A stretch of 7,220 nt of DNA from Candidatus Spyradenecus faecavium (GCA_018713405.1 DVOR01000213.1:1-7220); one strand, 5' to 3'; positions 1-6,436 are shown, numbered from the stretch's first letter. A program made the numbers and translations. Notes: a model not told the origin generated them from the sequence alone.

Positions 1-2147
1 CGGATGGCGTCGGGGACGGTGAGGGCGTCGGCGATGAAGAAGCGGCGGGCGGCCTCGGGGTCGAGGCGCGAGAGGTCGCGGAGGCGGCCCTTGGCGAGGG
101 GGAGGCCGAAGAGGGTGACGTCCTCGTGGACGCGGACGAAGCCCTTGTCGGGGTCCCAGAAGGCGGAGTGGCGGTGGACGCGGCAGAGGGGGCCGGCGAT
201 GGGCTCGATCCAGCGCGGGTCGATGCAGGCGACGGTGCGGCCGAAGAGGCGGGAGGTCTCGACGAGCTCGCCGGCGAGGACCCATTCGCGGGAGTCCGGC
301 AGGACGTCGCCCTTGGGCTTGGCGGCGGGGCGCTCGGGTCGGCGCTCCTCGCGCTTGGCGGCCTTGGCGAGGCCGGAGCCGGGGAAGAGGGCGAAGCGGA
401 CGGCGAAGGCGCCGCGGTAGTCGCGGGCCTCGCGGTCGTAGTGGCCGATGCGCGAGAGGAGGCCGCAGAGGAGGGCGCGGTGGAGGCCGGCCTCGCCGCC
501 GCGGTTCTCGGCGACGGAGAGGCGGCGCTGGAGGCAGAGGTCCTCGAGCTGGGCGCGGATGTTGGCCCACTCGCGCATCTTGGGGTAGGAGACGAAGGCG
601 GCCTTGCAGCGGCGGCGGCGCTGGGTCTCGCTGGTGCCCTGCGAGGGGTCGTTCCACCAGGCCCAGAGGCGGAGGCGGGCGGTGAAGTCGGAGTTTGGGG
701 AGCGGAAGCGGGCGTGCTGCTGGTCGGCCTGGGCGGACTTGTCGAGGGGGCGGAGGAGGGGTTCGTCGCAGGCGAGGGCGGCGACGACGGTGAGGGCGTC
801 GCGGAGGTTCTGCTCGCTCTCGGCGGCGAGGAGGATGCGGGCGAAGCGGGGCTCGAGGGGGAAGGCGGCGAGGGCGCGGCCGATGCCGGTGAGGACCCAG
901 CCCTCGGATTTGCCCTCGGGGGCCTCGCGGCGGCGGATGGCGCCGAGCTCGAGAAGCTCGCGGTAGCCCTCGCGGACGGCGGCGCCGGCGGGGGGCTCCA
1001 GGAAGGGAAAGTCCTCGATGCGGCCGAAGCGGTGGTCGGCCATGGTGAGGATGACGCCGGCGAGGGCGGTGCGCTTGATCTCGGGGGCGGTGTGGGCCTC
1101 GCGGCGGGCGTAGTCCTCCTGGGAGTAGAGGCGGACGCAGGTGCCGGGGCCGACGCGGCCGCAGCGGCCCATGCGTTGGCGGGCGGAGGCCTGGCTGATG
1201 GGCTCCACGCGGAGGGTCTGGACGTGGCGTTGGGCGGAGTAGCGCTTGATGCGGGCGAGGCCGGAGTCGATGACGGCGCGGATGCCGGGGATGGTGACGG
1301 AGGTCTCGGCGACGTTGGTGGCCAGGATGATGCGGCGATTCTGGGAGGGGCGGAAGGCGCGGGCCTGCTCGCCGGGCGGGAGGCTCGCCAGCAGGGGGAG
1401 GCATTCGGTGCGCGGCAGGCGGCGGCCCTCGAGGAAGGCCATGCACTCGCGGATGTCGCGCTCGCCGGGGAGGAAGACCAGGATGTCGCCGCTCTCGGGG
1501 CCGAGGAGGTCGACGGCGTTGGCCACGCGGCGGGGGAGGTCGTCGTCCTCCGCGTCCTCCTCGGGGAGCCAGACGGTCTCGATGGGGAAGAGGCGGCCGG
1601 GGATGGTGACGACGGGAGCGCCGCCAAAGAAGTCCGCGAAGCGCTCGGCGTCGAGCGTGGCGGAGGAGACGACGACGCGGAGGTCGGGGCGGCGGGGGAG
1701 GGCGCGCTTGAGCAGGCCGAGGAGGAAGTCGATGTTGAGGGAGCGCTCGTGGGCCTCGTCGACGATGAGGGTGGAGTAGCGGCGGAAGAGGGGGTCGTCG
1801 CGGGTCTCGGCCAGGAGGATGCCGTCGGTCATCAGCTTGAAGCGCGTCTGGGCGGAGGTCTTGCGCTCGAAGCGGTGTTGGTAGCCCACGGCCACGCCGA
1901 GGGGCGTGCCGATCTCCTCGGCCAGGCGACGGGCCATGGCGATGGCCGCCAGGCGGCGCGGCTGGGTGACGCCGATCATCCCGCGGGCCTCGGGGCGGGC
2001 CAGGTGGGCGAGCTTGGGGAGCTGGGTGGTCTTGCCGCTGCCCGTGTCGCCGCAGACGATGGTGACGGGGCTCCTACGGAGCGTCTCGATCAGTTCGTCC
2101 GCGTGCGCGGCGATGGGCAGTTCTGGCGGGATGGTCAGGCGATTCAT
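1..2147 (-). CDS. hrpA: ATP-dependent RNA helicase HrpA, DEAH-box (C-terminal part beyond the left edge)
   Basis: The first 715 codons of a DEAH-box RNA helicase are visible; E. coli HrpA has about 1300 residues, so the C-terminal part is cut off by the window edge. HrpA uses ATP to remodel RNA and has been linked to mRNA processing and ribosome rescue. Visible motifs are Walker A GDTGSGKT (33-40), TQPRR (61-65), DEAH (130-133), SAT (162-164), TNVAETSVTIPG (277-288) and QRMGRCGRVG (324-333). Past the helicase core, FPGSGL (588-593), LVETSRLFGR (628-637) and IDPRWIEP (642-649) are HrpA-specific and separate it from HrpB. Residues about 597-615 form a Lys/Arg-rich insert between FPGSGL and the ETSR segment that E. 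coli HrpA lacks. The ATG at 2147 gives an N-terminus only about 32 residues before Walker A, shorter than in E. coli. No Shine-Dalgarno lies near it, and a TATAAT box sits 7 nt upstream. Codon choice is extremely biased to C-ending codons. Confidence 0.95.
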   Translation of the reverse strand, partial: MNRLTIPPELPIAAHADELIETLRRSPVTIVCGDTGSGKTTQLPKLAHLARPEARGMIGVTQPRRLAAIAMARRLAEEIGTPLGVAVGYQHRFERKTSAQTRFKLMTDGILLAETRDDPLFRRYSTLIVDEAHERSLNIDFLLGLLKRALPRRPDLRVVVSSATLDAERFADFFGGAPVVTIPGRLFPIETVWLPEEDAEDDDLPRRVANAVDLLGPESGDILVFLPGERDIRECMAFLEGRRLPRTECLPLLASLPPGEQARAFRPSQNRRIILATNVAETSVTIPGIRAVIDSGLARIKRYSAQRHVQTLRVEPISQASARQRMGRCGRVGPGTCVRLYSQEDYARREAHTAPEIKRTALAGVILTMADHRFGRIEDFPFLEPPAGAAVREGYRELLELGAIRRREAPEGKSEGWVLTGIGRALAAFPLEPRFARILLAAESEQNLRDALTVVAALACDEPLLRPLDKSAQADQQHARFRSPNSDFTARLRLWAWWNDPSQGTSETQRRRRCKAAFVSYPKMREWANIRAQLEDLCLQRRLSVAENRGGEAGLHRALLCGLLSRIGHYDREARDYRGAFAVRFALFPGSGLAKAAKREERRPERPAAKPKGDVLPDSREWVLAGELVETSRLFGRTVACIDPRWIEPIAGPLCRVHRHSAFWDPDKGFVRVHEDVTLFGLPLAKGRLRDLSRLDPEAARRFFIADALTVPDAI

Positions 2148-2154
2148 GCGGGGA

Positions 2155-2163
2155 ATTATAGCA
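2155..2163 (-). promoter_or_regulatory. Extended -10 promoter of hrpA
   Basis: On the minus strand TGC is followed directly by a perfect TATAAT (2160-2155), which is an extended -10 element. Only 7 nt, TCCCCGC, separate it from the hrpA ATG, so transcription would start at or next to the A of the start codon. No convincing -35 box is seen 16-18 nt upstream, as is usual for extended -10 promoters. The promoter call rests on sequence match alone. Confidence 0.6.
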
Positions 2164-2183
2164 AGACTTCCCCTCCGAGGCGC

Positions 2184-2252
2184 TGGCACACCCGGAGAGG
2201 AGGGAGCGGAGAGGAGAGAGAAGAGAACGGAACGCGTGCAAGCGCGACGGGC
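2184..2252 (+). repeat. Degenerate copy of dispersed repeat D (D'') upstream of hrpA
   Basis: This is the main content of the 217-bp gap 2148-2364. A purine-only tract built from GGAGAGG-like units (about 2194-2227) runs into AACGGAACGC, a short CGCG/CGCG stem (2233-2246) and GCGACGGG. The same order, purine heptamers then AACGGAACGC, hairpin and GGCGACGGG, occurs at 6714-6778 in the same orientation, and in reverse complement at 5487-5527. The alignment was made by eye and the purine part is low complexity, so homology is likely but not certain. The rest of the gap holds only a weak 5-bp hairpin at 2295-2308. Confidence 0.45.
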
Positions 2253-2364
2253 AATCCGACAAGCGGGGAGACCAAGACGTTTCGAGACCGCGTCCGGGCT
2301 ATTGCCCGAAGGCGCACAGGAGGGCGGCGCCGCGCGTTCTGGAGGGATGGCGTGGAGGGGCGGC

Positions 2365-3123
2365 TTAGTCTTTGCGGTGGTGCTCAATCATCGGGCGGAT
2401 GGCCGCGTTGGCGGCGTCGAGGTCGAAGGCCTCCGGGGTGAGGAGGGCCTCGGCGGCCTCCGGGTGGAGGTCGTCCAACCACTGCAGGCGCAGGGGCTCG
2501 TCGTCGCCCGTGTCCTTGATCGGCAGGCCTGCCGCGCGGCGGCGCACCAGTTTGACGAGCTGGGTGAGGCCCCAGGGGCCGCCGCAATCGTCGACGATGC
2601 CATAGCCTTCGCCCTTCAGCACGCAGGGGAGGTCCTTCGCGGCTGCCTTGGCGCCCACGGGGAGGGCCTTCTCGAAGAGGATGGTGATACCCCAGCCGTC
2701 GCCGTAGTCATACTCAAAGGCGAGCTTCTTGCAGGGGAAGCGGTCGAGCACCGCGGCCAACGTGAGGGAGGGGTCGGCGACGTCGAAGGACCTCTCGCCG
2801 TCGGGCGCATCCCAGTCGTCCTCCGTGAAGAACGCGATCCGCACGCAGGGCGGCTCGAATATCTGGCGACGCTTGGGGAGCGTCTTCGTGGTCTCCGGGA
2901 AGGTGAAGGCATAGAGGTGCCCACCCATCATGTGGAAGAGCTCCATGACGACGGTCGCGAATTGGAGCATCGTCGCCGTGCTGCCGATCTGGACGCGCCG
3001 CCAAGTCCGCGGCTTGAAGTCGTCGAGCGTCAGCTTGAACTGCAACACCTGCTCCGTCCCCGGGTCCACCTTCGGGGGCTGAGGCTTGGCGCGCTTCGTG
3101 GTTGTCTGCTTGTCCTTTTCCAT
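2365..3123 (-). CDS. Plasmid pRiA4b ORF-3 family protein
   Basis: A 252-residue protein matching the pRiA4b ORF-3-like family, whose biochemical function is not established. Diagnostic segments are KPRTWRRV (37-44), GGHLYAF (67-73), FEYDYGDGW (136-144) and GEGYGIVDDCGG (171-182), which correspond in order to the family's P..WRR, H(L).F, YDFGD.W and EDCGG signatures. The first 25 residues are a polar Lys/Gln/Pro-rich lead-in before the domain. There is no signal peptide or membrane segment, so it is probably cytoplasmic. The ATG at 3123 is the only ATG near the domain start; AGGA lies just 3 nt before it, closer than usual. The reading frame stays open far upstream into aspS, but that extension is antisense-like Arg/Pro-rich translation and the aspS frame is clearly the real one there. 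The gene lies downstream of aspS behind a strong hairpin, so it may have its own promoter; a poor TGG-TAGTAT box (3139-3131) is the only candidate. Members occur on chromosomes, plasmids and in phage-like regions. Confidence 0.85.
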   Translation of the reverse strand: MEKDKQTTTKRAKPQPPKVDPGTEQVLQFKLTLDDFKPRTWRRVQIGSTATMLQFATVVMELFHMMGGHLYAFTFPETTKTLPKRRQIFEPPCVRIAFFTEDDWDAPDGERSFDVADPSLTLAAVLDRFPCKKLAFEYDYGDGWGITILFEKALPVGAKAAAKDLPCVLKGEGYGIVDDCGGPWGLTQLVKLVRRRAAGLPIKDTGDDEPLRLQWLDDLHPEAAEALLTPEAFDLDAANAAIRPMIEHHRKD

Positions 3124-3160
3124 GCTTCCTATACTACCAATTCCTCGTCTCTCCTGCCAA

Positions 3161-3194
3161 CGAACAGGCGCGCGGGGAGCCGCGCGCCTGTTCG
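3161..3194 (-). terminator. Probable terminator hairpin after aspS
   Basis: A perfect 15-bp stem (3161-3175 with 3180-3194) closes on a 4-nt loop, beginning 15 nt after the aspS stop codon. On the minus strand it is followed only by GTTCGTTGG-like sequence rather than a clean T-run, so it may be an inefficient or Rho-assisted terminator, or mainly a 3'-end-protecting stem. On the plus strand it is followed by TGTTTG, but no plus-strand gene is seen. Confidence 0.6.
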
Positions 3195-3209
3195 TGTTTG
3201 CCCGGGGGG

Positions 3210-5015
3210 TTAGGCCTGGGTGGCGGGCTTGGGCTGGCCGCCGTGCGGGCGGACGGTGATGTGGAGCTCGCGGAGCTGCTTCTCGGTGACCTCGCTGGGG
3301 GCGTGCATCATGAGGTCCTCGGCCTTCTGGTTCATGGGGAAGGCGATGACCTCGCGGATGTTCTCCTCGCCGGCCAGGAGCATGACCATGCGGTCGACGC
3401 CGGGGGCGACGCCGGCGTGCGGCGGCGCACCATACTTGAAGGCGTTGAGCAGGCAGGAGAACTTCTGCTCCACGACCTCGGGGCCGTAGCCGGCGATCTC
3501 GAACGCGCGGTACATGATGTCGGGGCGGTGGTTGCGCACGGCGCCGGAGGAGAGCTCGATGCCGTTGCACACCACGTCGTACTGGTAGGCGAGGATGTCG
3601 AGCGGATCCTTGGTGTTGAGGGCCTCGAGGCCGCCCTGGGGCATCGAGAAGGGGTTGTGCGAGAAGATGGTCGCGCCGGTCTCGGGGTCCTTCTCGAAGA
3701 AGGGGAAGTCGGTGATCCAGCAGAAGCGGTAGGCGTCCTGCTCGATGAGGCCGAGGTCCTGGCCCATCTTCTTGCGCAGCGCGCCCATCATGGTGGGGGT
3801 CTTTTCCGCGGTGTCGCAGATGAAGAAGATGGCGTCGCCATCCTTGAGGTTGCCGCGCTGGGCCAAGGCGTCGAGCTCCTCGGGCTTGAGGAACTTGGCG
3901 ATGGGGCCCTTGATTTTGTCGGTGTCCCAGACGAGGTAGGCGAGGCCCTTGGCGCCGAGCTCCTGCTTGGCCCAAGGCTCGAGCTTGTCGAAGAAGCTGC
4001 GGGGCTTGGACTTGATCTGGGGCACGGGCAGGGCGCGGACGATGGCGCCGCCGGCGATGGCCTTGGCGAAGGCGCCGAAGCCGCTCGCGGCGAAGAGGTC
4101 GGTGACATCGACGATCTTCAGCGGGTTGCGCAGGTCGGGCTTGTCGGAGCCGTAGGTGAGCATGGCCTCACGGTAAGGGATGCGGCGCCAGGGGGCCTGG
4201 TCAATCTTCCAGCCCTTGGGGGCGAACTCGGCGAAGGCCTTGGAGAGCACGTCCTCGACCACGGCGAAGACGTCTTCCTGCGTGGCGTAGGACATCTCGA
4301 TGTCCAGCTGGTAGAACTCGCCCGGGGAGCGGTCGGCGCGGGAATCCTCGTCGCGGAAGCAGGGGGCGATCTGGAAGTAGCGGTCGAAGCCGGCCACCAT
4401 CAGGAGCTGCTTAAAGAGCTGCGGGGCCTGGGGCAGGGCGTAGAACTTGCCGTGGTGCACGCGCGAGGGCACGAGGTAGTCGCGGGCGCCCTCGGGGCTG
4501 GAGCAGGTGAGGATCGGCGTCTGGTACTCGCTGAAGCCGTGGGCCTCCATCTGCTTGCGCAGGAAGGAGATGAGCTTGGAGCGCAGGACGATGTTCTTGT
4601 GCACGCGCTCGCGGCGGAGGTCGAGGTAACGGTAGGTCAGGCGCATGTCCTCGGCCGGGTCGGTCTCGTCCGGGATGTAGAGCGGGGTGGTCTCGGAGGC
4701 GGACTCGATGACGCACTCGTTGGCCACCAGCTCCACCTCGCCCGTGGGCAGCTCGGGGTTCACGGTGGAGGGCTCGCGCAGGACGACCTCGCCGGTGAAG
4801 GTGACGACGCTCTCGAGCTTGACCTTCTCGATGTCGCCGAAGAAGCTGCGGCTGGGGTGGACGACGACCTGGGTCAGGCCGTAATGGTCGCGCAGGTCGA
4901 TGAAGAGGATACCGCCGTGGTCGCGCTTGCGGAAGACCCAGCCGGACAGGCGGGCCGTCTTGCCGGCGTCGGCGGCGCGGAGCTCATTGCAGGTGTGCGT
5001 GCGATAAGGATGCAT
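3210..5015 (-). CDS. aspS: Aspartyl-tRNA synthetase, bacterial type
   Basis: A complete 601-residue class IIb synthetase of normal bacterial length (about 590). It activates aspartate with ATP and charges tRNA-Asp in the cytoplasm. Domains in order are the N-terminal OB-fold anticodon-binding domain (about 1-110), motif 1 (about 151-183), QAPQLFKQLL (196-205), motif 2 FRDEDSRADRSPGEFYQLD (220-238), the bacterial GAD insertion (about 290-420) and motif 3 GVAPGVDRMVMLL (535-547). Motif 2 carries the RADRSPGEF form familiar from alphaproteobacterial enzymes rather than the E. coli RADRQPEF form, and the C-terminal PSEVTEKQLRELHI segment fits the same type. His33 in KRDHGG is the residue seen in non-discriminating AspRS, which also charges tRNA-Asn; E. 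coli has Leu there. The ATG at 5015 is preceded by AAAGG with 7 nt spacing, a weak ribosome binding site, and by an extended -10 promoter. It appears to be monocistronic. Confidence 0.97.
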   Translation of the reverse strand: MHPYRTHTCNELRAADAGKTARLSGWVFRKRDHGGILFIDLRDHYGLTQVVVHPSRSFFGDIEKVKLESVVTFTGEVVLREPSTVNPELPTGEVELVANECVIESASETTPLYIPDETDPAEDMRLTYRYLDLRRERVHKNIVLRSKLISFLRKQMEAHGFSEYQTPILTCSSPEGARDYLVPSRVHHGKFYALPQAPQLFKQLLMVAGFDRYFQIAPCFRDEDSRADRSPGEFYQLDIEMSYATQEDVFAVVEDVLSKAFAEFAPKGWKIDQAPWRRIPYREAMLTYGSDKPDLRNPLKIVDVTDLFAASGFGAFAKAIAGGAIVRALPVPQIKSKPRSFFDKLEPWAKQELGAKGLAYLVWDTDKIKGPIAKFLKPEELDALAQRGNLKDGDAIFFICDTAEKTPTMMGALRKKMGQDLGLIEQDAYRFCWITDFPFFEKDPETGATIFSHNPFSMPQGGLEALNTKDPLDILAYQYDVVCNGIELSSGAVRNHRPDIMYRAFEIAGYGPEVVEQKFSCLLNAFKYGAPPHAGVAPGVDRMVMLLAGEENIREVIAFPMNQKAEDLMMHAPSEVTEKQLRELHITVRPHGGQPKPATQA

Positions 5016-5049
5016 GGCAAAACCTTTGGTTCAAACAAAAACGTCCGAT

Positions 5050-5058
5050 AGTATAGCA
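5050..5058 (-). promoter_or_regulatory. Extended -10 promoter of aspS
   Basis: On the minus strand TGC directly precedes TATACT (5055-5050), five of six matches to the consensus -10 with the extended TGN. Transcription would start near 5043, giving a leader of about 28 nt with AAAGG before the ATG at 5015. No clear -35 box is visible 17 nt upstream. This is the same TGC-TATA(A/C)T arrangement seen at hrpA. Confidence 0.6.
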
Positions 5059-5130
5059 CATTGCGCTCCCCCTTGCCGCCCCTTAAAACGACACGCAATG
5101 GGGCCGGGGGAATCGGCAAGCCTCCTTTTC

Positions 5131-5231
5131 CCGCAAAGACGCCAAGTCGCGCGAAGCCAGATGGGCTAACGCCGGTCGCTTTGCGGGCTAAACGCCCGCA
5201 GATCGCTCCCTCCCGCCCATCGTCTTCGCGC
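5131..5231 (+). repeat. Nested palindromic repeat element A
   Basis: It starts with CCGCAAAGACGC (5131-5142). It then forms a nested dyad: outer 8-bp arms GCGCGAAG/CTTCGCGC (5149-5156, 5224-5231), middle 6-bp arms ATGGGC/GCCCAT (5161-5166, 5215-5220) and an inner 7-bp hairpin TGCGGGC/GCCCGCA with a 5-nt loop (5182-5200). A related element in the opposite orientation lies at 6801-6898, sharing CCGCAAAGACGC, CGCGAA and CGGTCGCT(T/C)TGCGG in the same order. It forms part of the 487-bp gene-free stretch 5056-5542, in which I see no plausible coding region. Confidence 0.6.
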
Positions 5232-5259
5232 TTGGGCCGTCTTAAGAAGTCCTTTTGGC

Positions 5260-5325
5260 GCAGGAAAGTGGGGCGCGGGAGGGCGCACGACCGTGCGCCC
5301 GGCGTTAGCGCCCCACCTTTCCTGC
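5260..5325. repeat. Long imperfect palindrome B with an inner hairpin
   Basis: The arms GCAGGAAAGTGGGGCGC (5260-5276) and its complement (5308-5325) pair along 17 bp with a single extra G on one side. Inside is a perfect 8-bp hairpin GGGCGCAC/GTGCGCCC (5281-5300). Immediately after it comes TTGCGTCTTTGCGGTC (5331-5346), an exact 16-bp direct repeat of 6885-6900 and, through its GCGTCTTTGCGG core, an inverted copy of 5131-5142. No T-run follows on either strand, so it does not look like a simple terminator. Confidence 0.65.
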
Positions 5326-5330
5326 AAGAT

Positions 5331-5346
5331 TTGCGTCTTTGCGGTC
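5331..5346 (+). repeat. 16-bp repeat TTGCGTCTTTGCGGTC, first copy
   Basis: Identical to 6885-6900 on the same strand, about 1.55 kb away on the other side of the Sel1 and Cys-rich genes. Its 12-bp core also occurs inverted at 5131-5142. Variants of this GCGTCTTTGCGG motif look like a dispersed intergenic sequence. Confidence 0.7.
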
Positions 5347-5400
5347 CCAATTTTCCCCGGACACTACTGCCAGGGAAGTTTTCCACGAAGACACAAAAGG

Positions 5401-5468
5401 AACGCAAGGGACTGGGCACTTCACCGTTCGGCCCTGCGGGCCTCTCTACCGTGCCCATCCCTTGCGTT
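5401..5468. repeat. Long imperfect palindrome C with an inner hairpin
   Basis: Arms AACGCAAGGGACTGGGCAC (5401-5419) and the complementary 18 nt at 5451-5468 pair along 18 bp with one bulged base. Inside is GGCCC-TGC-GGGCC (5430-5442). The design, long arms with one bulge around a small perfect hairpin, is the same as in B although the sequences differ. Confidence 0.65.
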
Positions 5469-5486
5469 TCTTCCGCCTTCTTGAAA

Positions 5487-5527
5487 CGTCCCCGCAGGGG
5501 CGTCTCTGTTCTCCGTTCTCCGGGGCG
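5487..5527 (-). repeat. Repeat element D, left copy, next to the Sel1 gene 3' end
   Basis: It contains CCCCGCAGGGGCGT (5490-5503), which forms a small hairpin with 5486-5488, then two GTTCTCC heptamers and GGGGCG (5508-5527). The reverse complement of 6721-6773 has both blocks identical (14 and 20 bp) but carries extra GTTTTCC heptamers between them. The two copies are therefore an inverted pair with the Sel1 and Cys-rich genes between them. Confidence 0.7.
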
Positions 5528-5541
5528 GCAGTAGCCGCCCC
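5522..5541 (-). terminator. Hairpin directly after the Sel1 stop codon
   Basis: A perfect 8-bp stem GGGGCGGC/GCCGCCCC with a 4-nt loop begins 1 nt after the Sel1 stop codon. It could end the Sel1 transcript, but on the minus strand it is followed by GGAGAACGG rather than a T-run. On the plus strand it is followed by TTTATT. The hairpin is shared with the end of repeat D, so it may be part of that element rather than a dedicated terminator. Confidence 0.4.
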
Positions 5542-5542
5542 T

Positions 5543-6376
5543 TTATTCCTTGGACTCCAAGTCTCTCAGCACGCGCGCGGCCTCACGGTCCCCCTGCATG
5601 GCGGCCTGACGCAACCAAAACTTGGCCTTTGCGACGGATTGCTCCACGCCCTTGCCGGAAAGGTAACACAGGGCGAGGTTGAATTGCGCAAAGGCATCCC
5701 CTCGCTCTGCGGCCCTGCGGAACCATTTGGCGGCCTCCTCATAGGACTGCGCCACGCCTTGACCGGTGTAATAATAGCCGCCCAGGTTGCATTGCGCCAA
5801 AGGCACCCCTTGTTCCGCGGCCGCACGAAGCCACTTGACGGCCTCTGCATAGGACTGCCCCACCCCTTTGCCGGAGCCATAGTAGATCCCCAAATCGCAT
5901 TGCGCCCGGGCGTCCCCCTGTTCCGCGGCTTTGCGATACCACTTCGCCGCCTCTTGATAGGATTGCGTCACGCCCTGGCCGCGGTCATAGAACAAGCCGA
6001 GGTTATACTGCGCTGGCGCGAGCCCCTGCTCCGCGGCCTTGCGATACCACTTGGCCGCTTCTTCATAGGATTGCCCCACGCCTTGACCGTTCTCATAGCA
6101 CACCCCAAGGTTGTGTTGCGCCTTGGCAAGTCCCTGCTCCGCGGCCTTGCGATACCACTTCGCCGCCTCCGAATAGGATTGTCCCACGCCTTGGCCAACG
6201 TAATGGCAAACGCCAAGGGCGAATTGCGCCTCCGCATCCCCCTGTTCCGCGGCCGCGCGATACTGCGCGACCGCCGCCGCACCCTGTCCTCCGCGGGGTA
6301 CGGCAGAGACGTCCCCTGCGAAGAGAAGACTGCCAAGGCAAACAACGAACAACGTAACCAAACGACCGCTTTTCAT
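5543..6376 (-). CDS. Secreted Sel1-repeat (SLR) protein
   Basis: A 277-residue protein with an N-terminal signal peptide: a Lys/Arg start, a hydrophobic core about 6-20 and a VSA site at 23-25 (probable signal peptidase I cleavage, no lipobox). After a short linker come six consecutive 36-residue Sel1 repeats (47-262) of the form AQ..LG..Y..G.GV.QSY.EA.KW.R.AAEQG, and a degenerate seventh (263-277). Sel1 repeats form TPR-like helical solenoids that bind other proteins; no catalytic domain is present, so a periplasmic or extracellular scaffold or binding role is likely, with unknown partner. I chose the ATG at 6376 because GGAGG lies 4 nt before it and the signal peptide starts there; an in-frame ATG 12 codons upstream would put charged residues in front of the signal peptide. 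The Cys-rich gene ends 60 bp upstream, suggesting one transcript. Codon use is more mixed than in hrpA. Confidence 0.93.
   Translation of the reverse strand: MKSGRLVTLFVVCLGSLLFAGDVSAVPRGGQGAAAVAQYRAAAEQGDAEAQFALGVCHYVGQGVGQSYSEAAKWYRKAAEQGLAKAQHNLGVCYENGQGVGQSYEEAAKWYRKAAEQGLAPAQYNLGLFYDRGQGVTQSYQEAAKWYRKAAEQGDARAQCDLGIYYGSGKGVGQSYAEAVKWLRAAAEQGVPLAQCNLGGYYYTGQGVAQSYEEAAKWFRRAAERGDAFAQFNLALCYLSGKGVEQSVAKAKFWLRQAAMQGDREAARVLRDLESKE
5591..6238 (-). repeat. Six tandem 108-bp units inside the Sel1 gene
   Basis: The six Sel1 repeats all have exactly 36 codons and start at codons 47, 83, 119, 155, 191 and 227. Stretches of DNA such as CCGCGGCCTTGCGATACCAC recur nearly unchanged between neighbouring units, especially in units 1 to 3. 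The protein segment EAAKWYRKAAEQG is identical in the first three. This suggests recent duplication or gene conversion and potential for repeat-number change. Confidence 0.9.
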
Positions 6377-6436
6377 ACGACCTCCGTCAAAACGCATACA
6401 GTAAAAGTGCAACCCAGAAGGGTCTTCGAGAGCCCC

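Noticed and set aside
2295..2308. Hairpin CGGGC-TATT-GCCCG as terminator of the pRiA4b-like gene
   Set aside because: The stem has only 5 bp, lies 57 bp after the stop codon and has no T-run on the minus strand.
126..2441. 771-codon open frame on the plus strand
   Set aside because: Its translation is monotonous Gly/Ala/Glu/Val sequence, the mirror of C3-biased hrpA, which has all helicase motifs on the other strand.
3124..3975. N-terminal extension of the pRiA4b-like frame to 536 codons
   Set aside because: The extension overlaps aspS in another frame, is Arg/Pro-rich shadow sequence, and the domain begins right after the ATG at 3123.
3102..5051. 649-codon open frame on the plus strand
   Set aside because: It is the antisense of aspS, with low-complexity Gly/Ala/Val/Leu/Glu content and no domain.
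5591..6238. Regular repeats as a CRISPR array
   Set aside because: The 108-bp units are continuous coding Sel1 repeats without spacers.
6377..6412. Upstream in-frame ATG adding 12 residues to the Sel1 protein
   Set aside because: It lacks a ribosome binding site, and the signal peptide and GGAGG fit the ATG at 6376.
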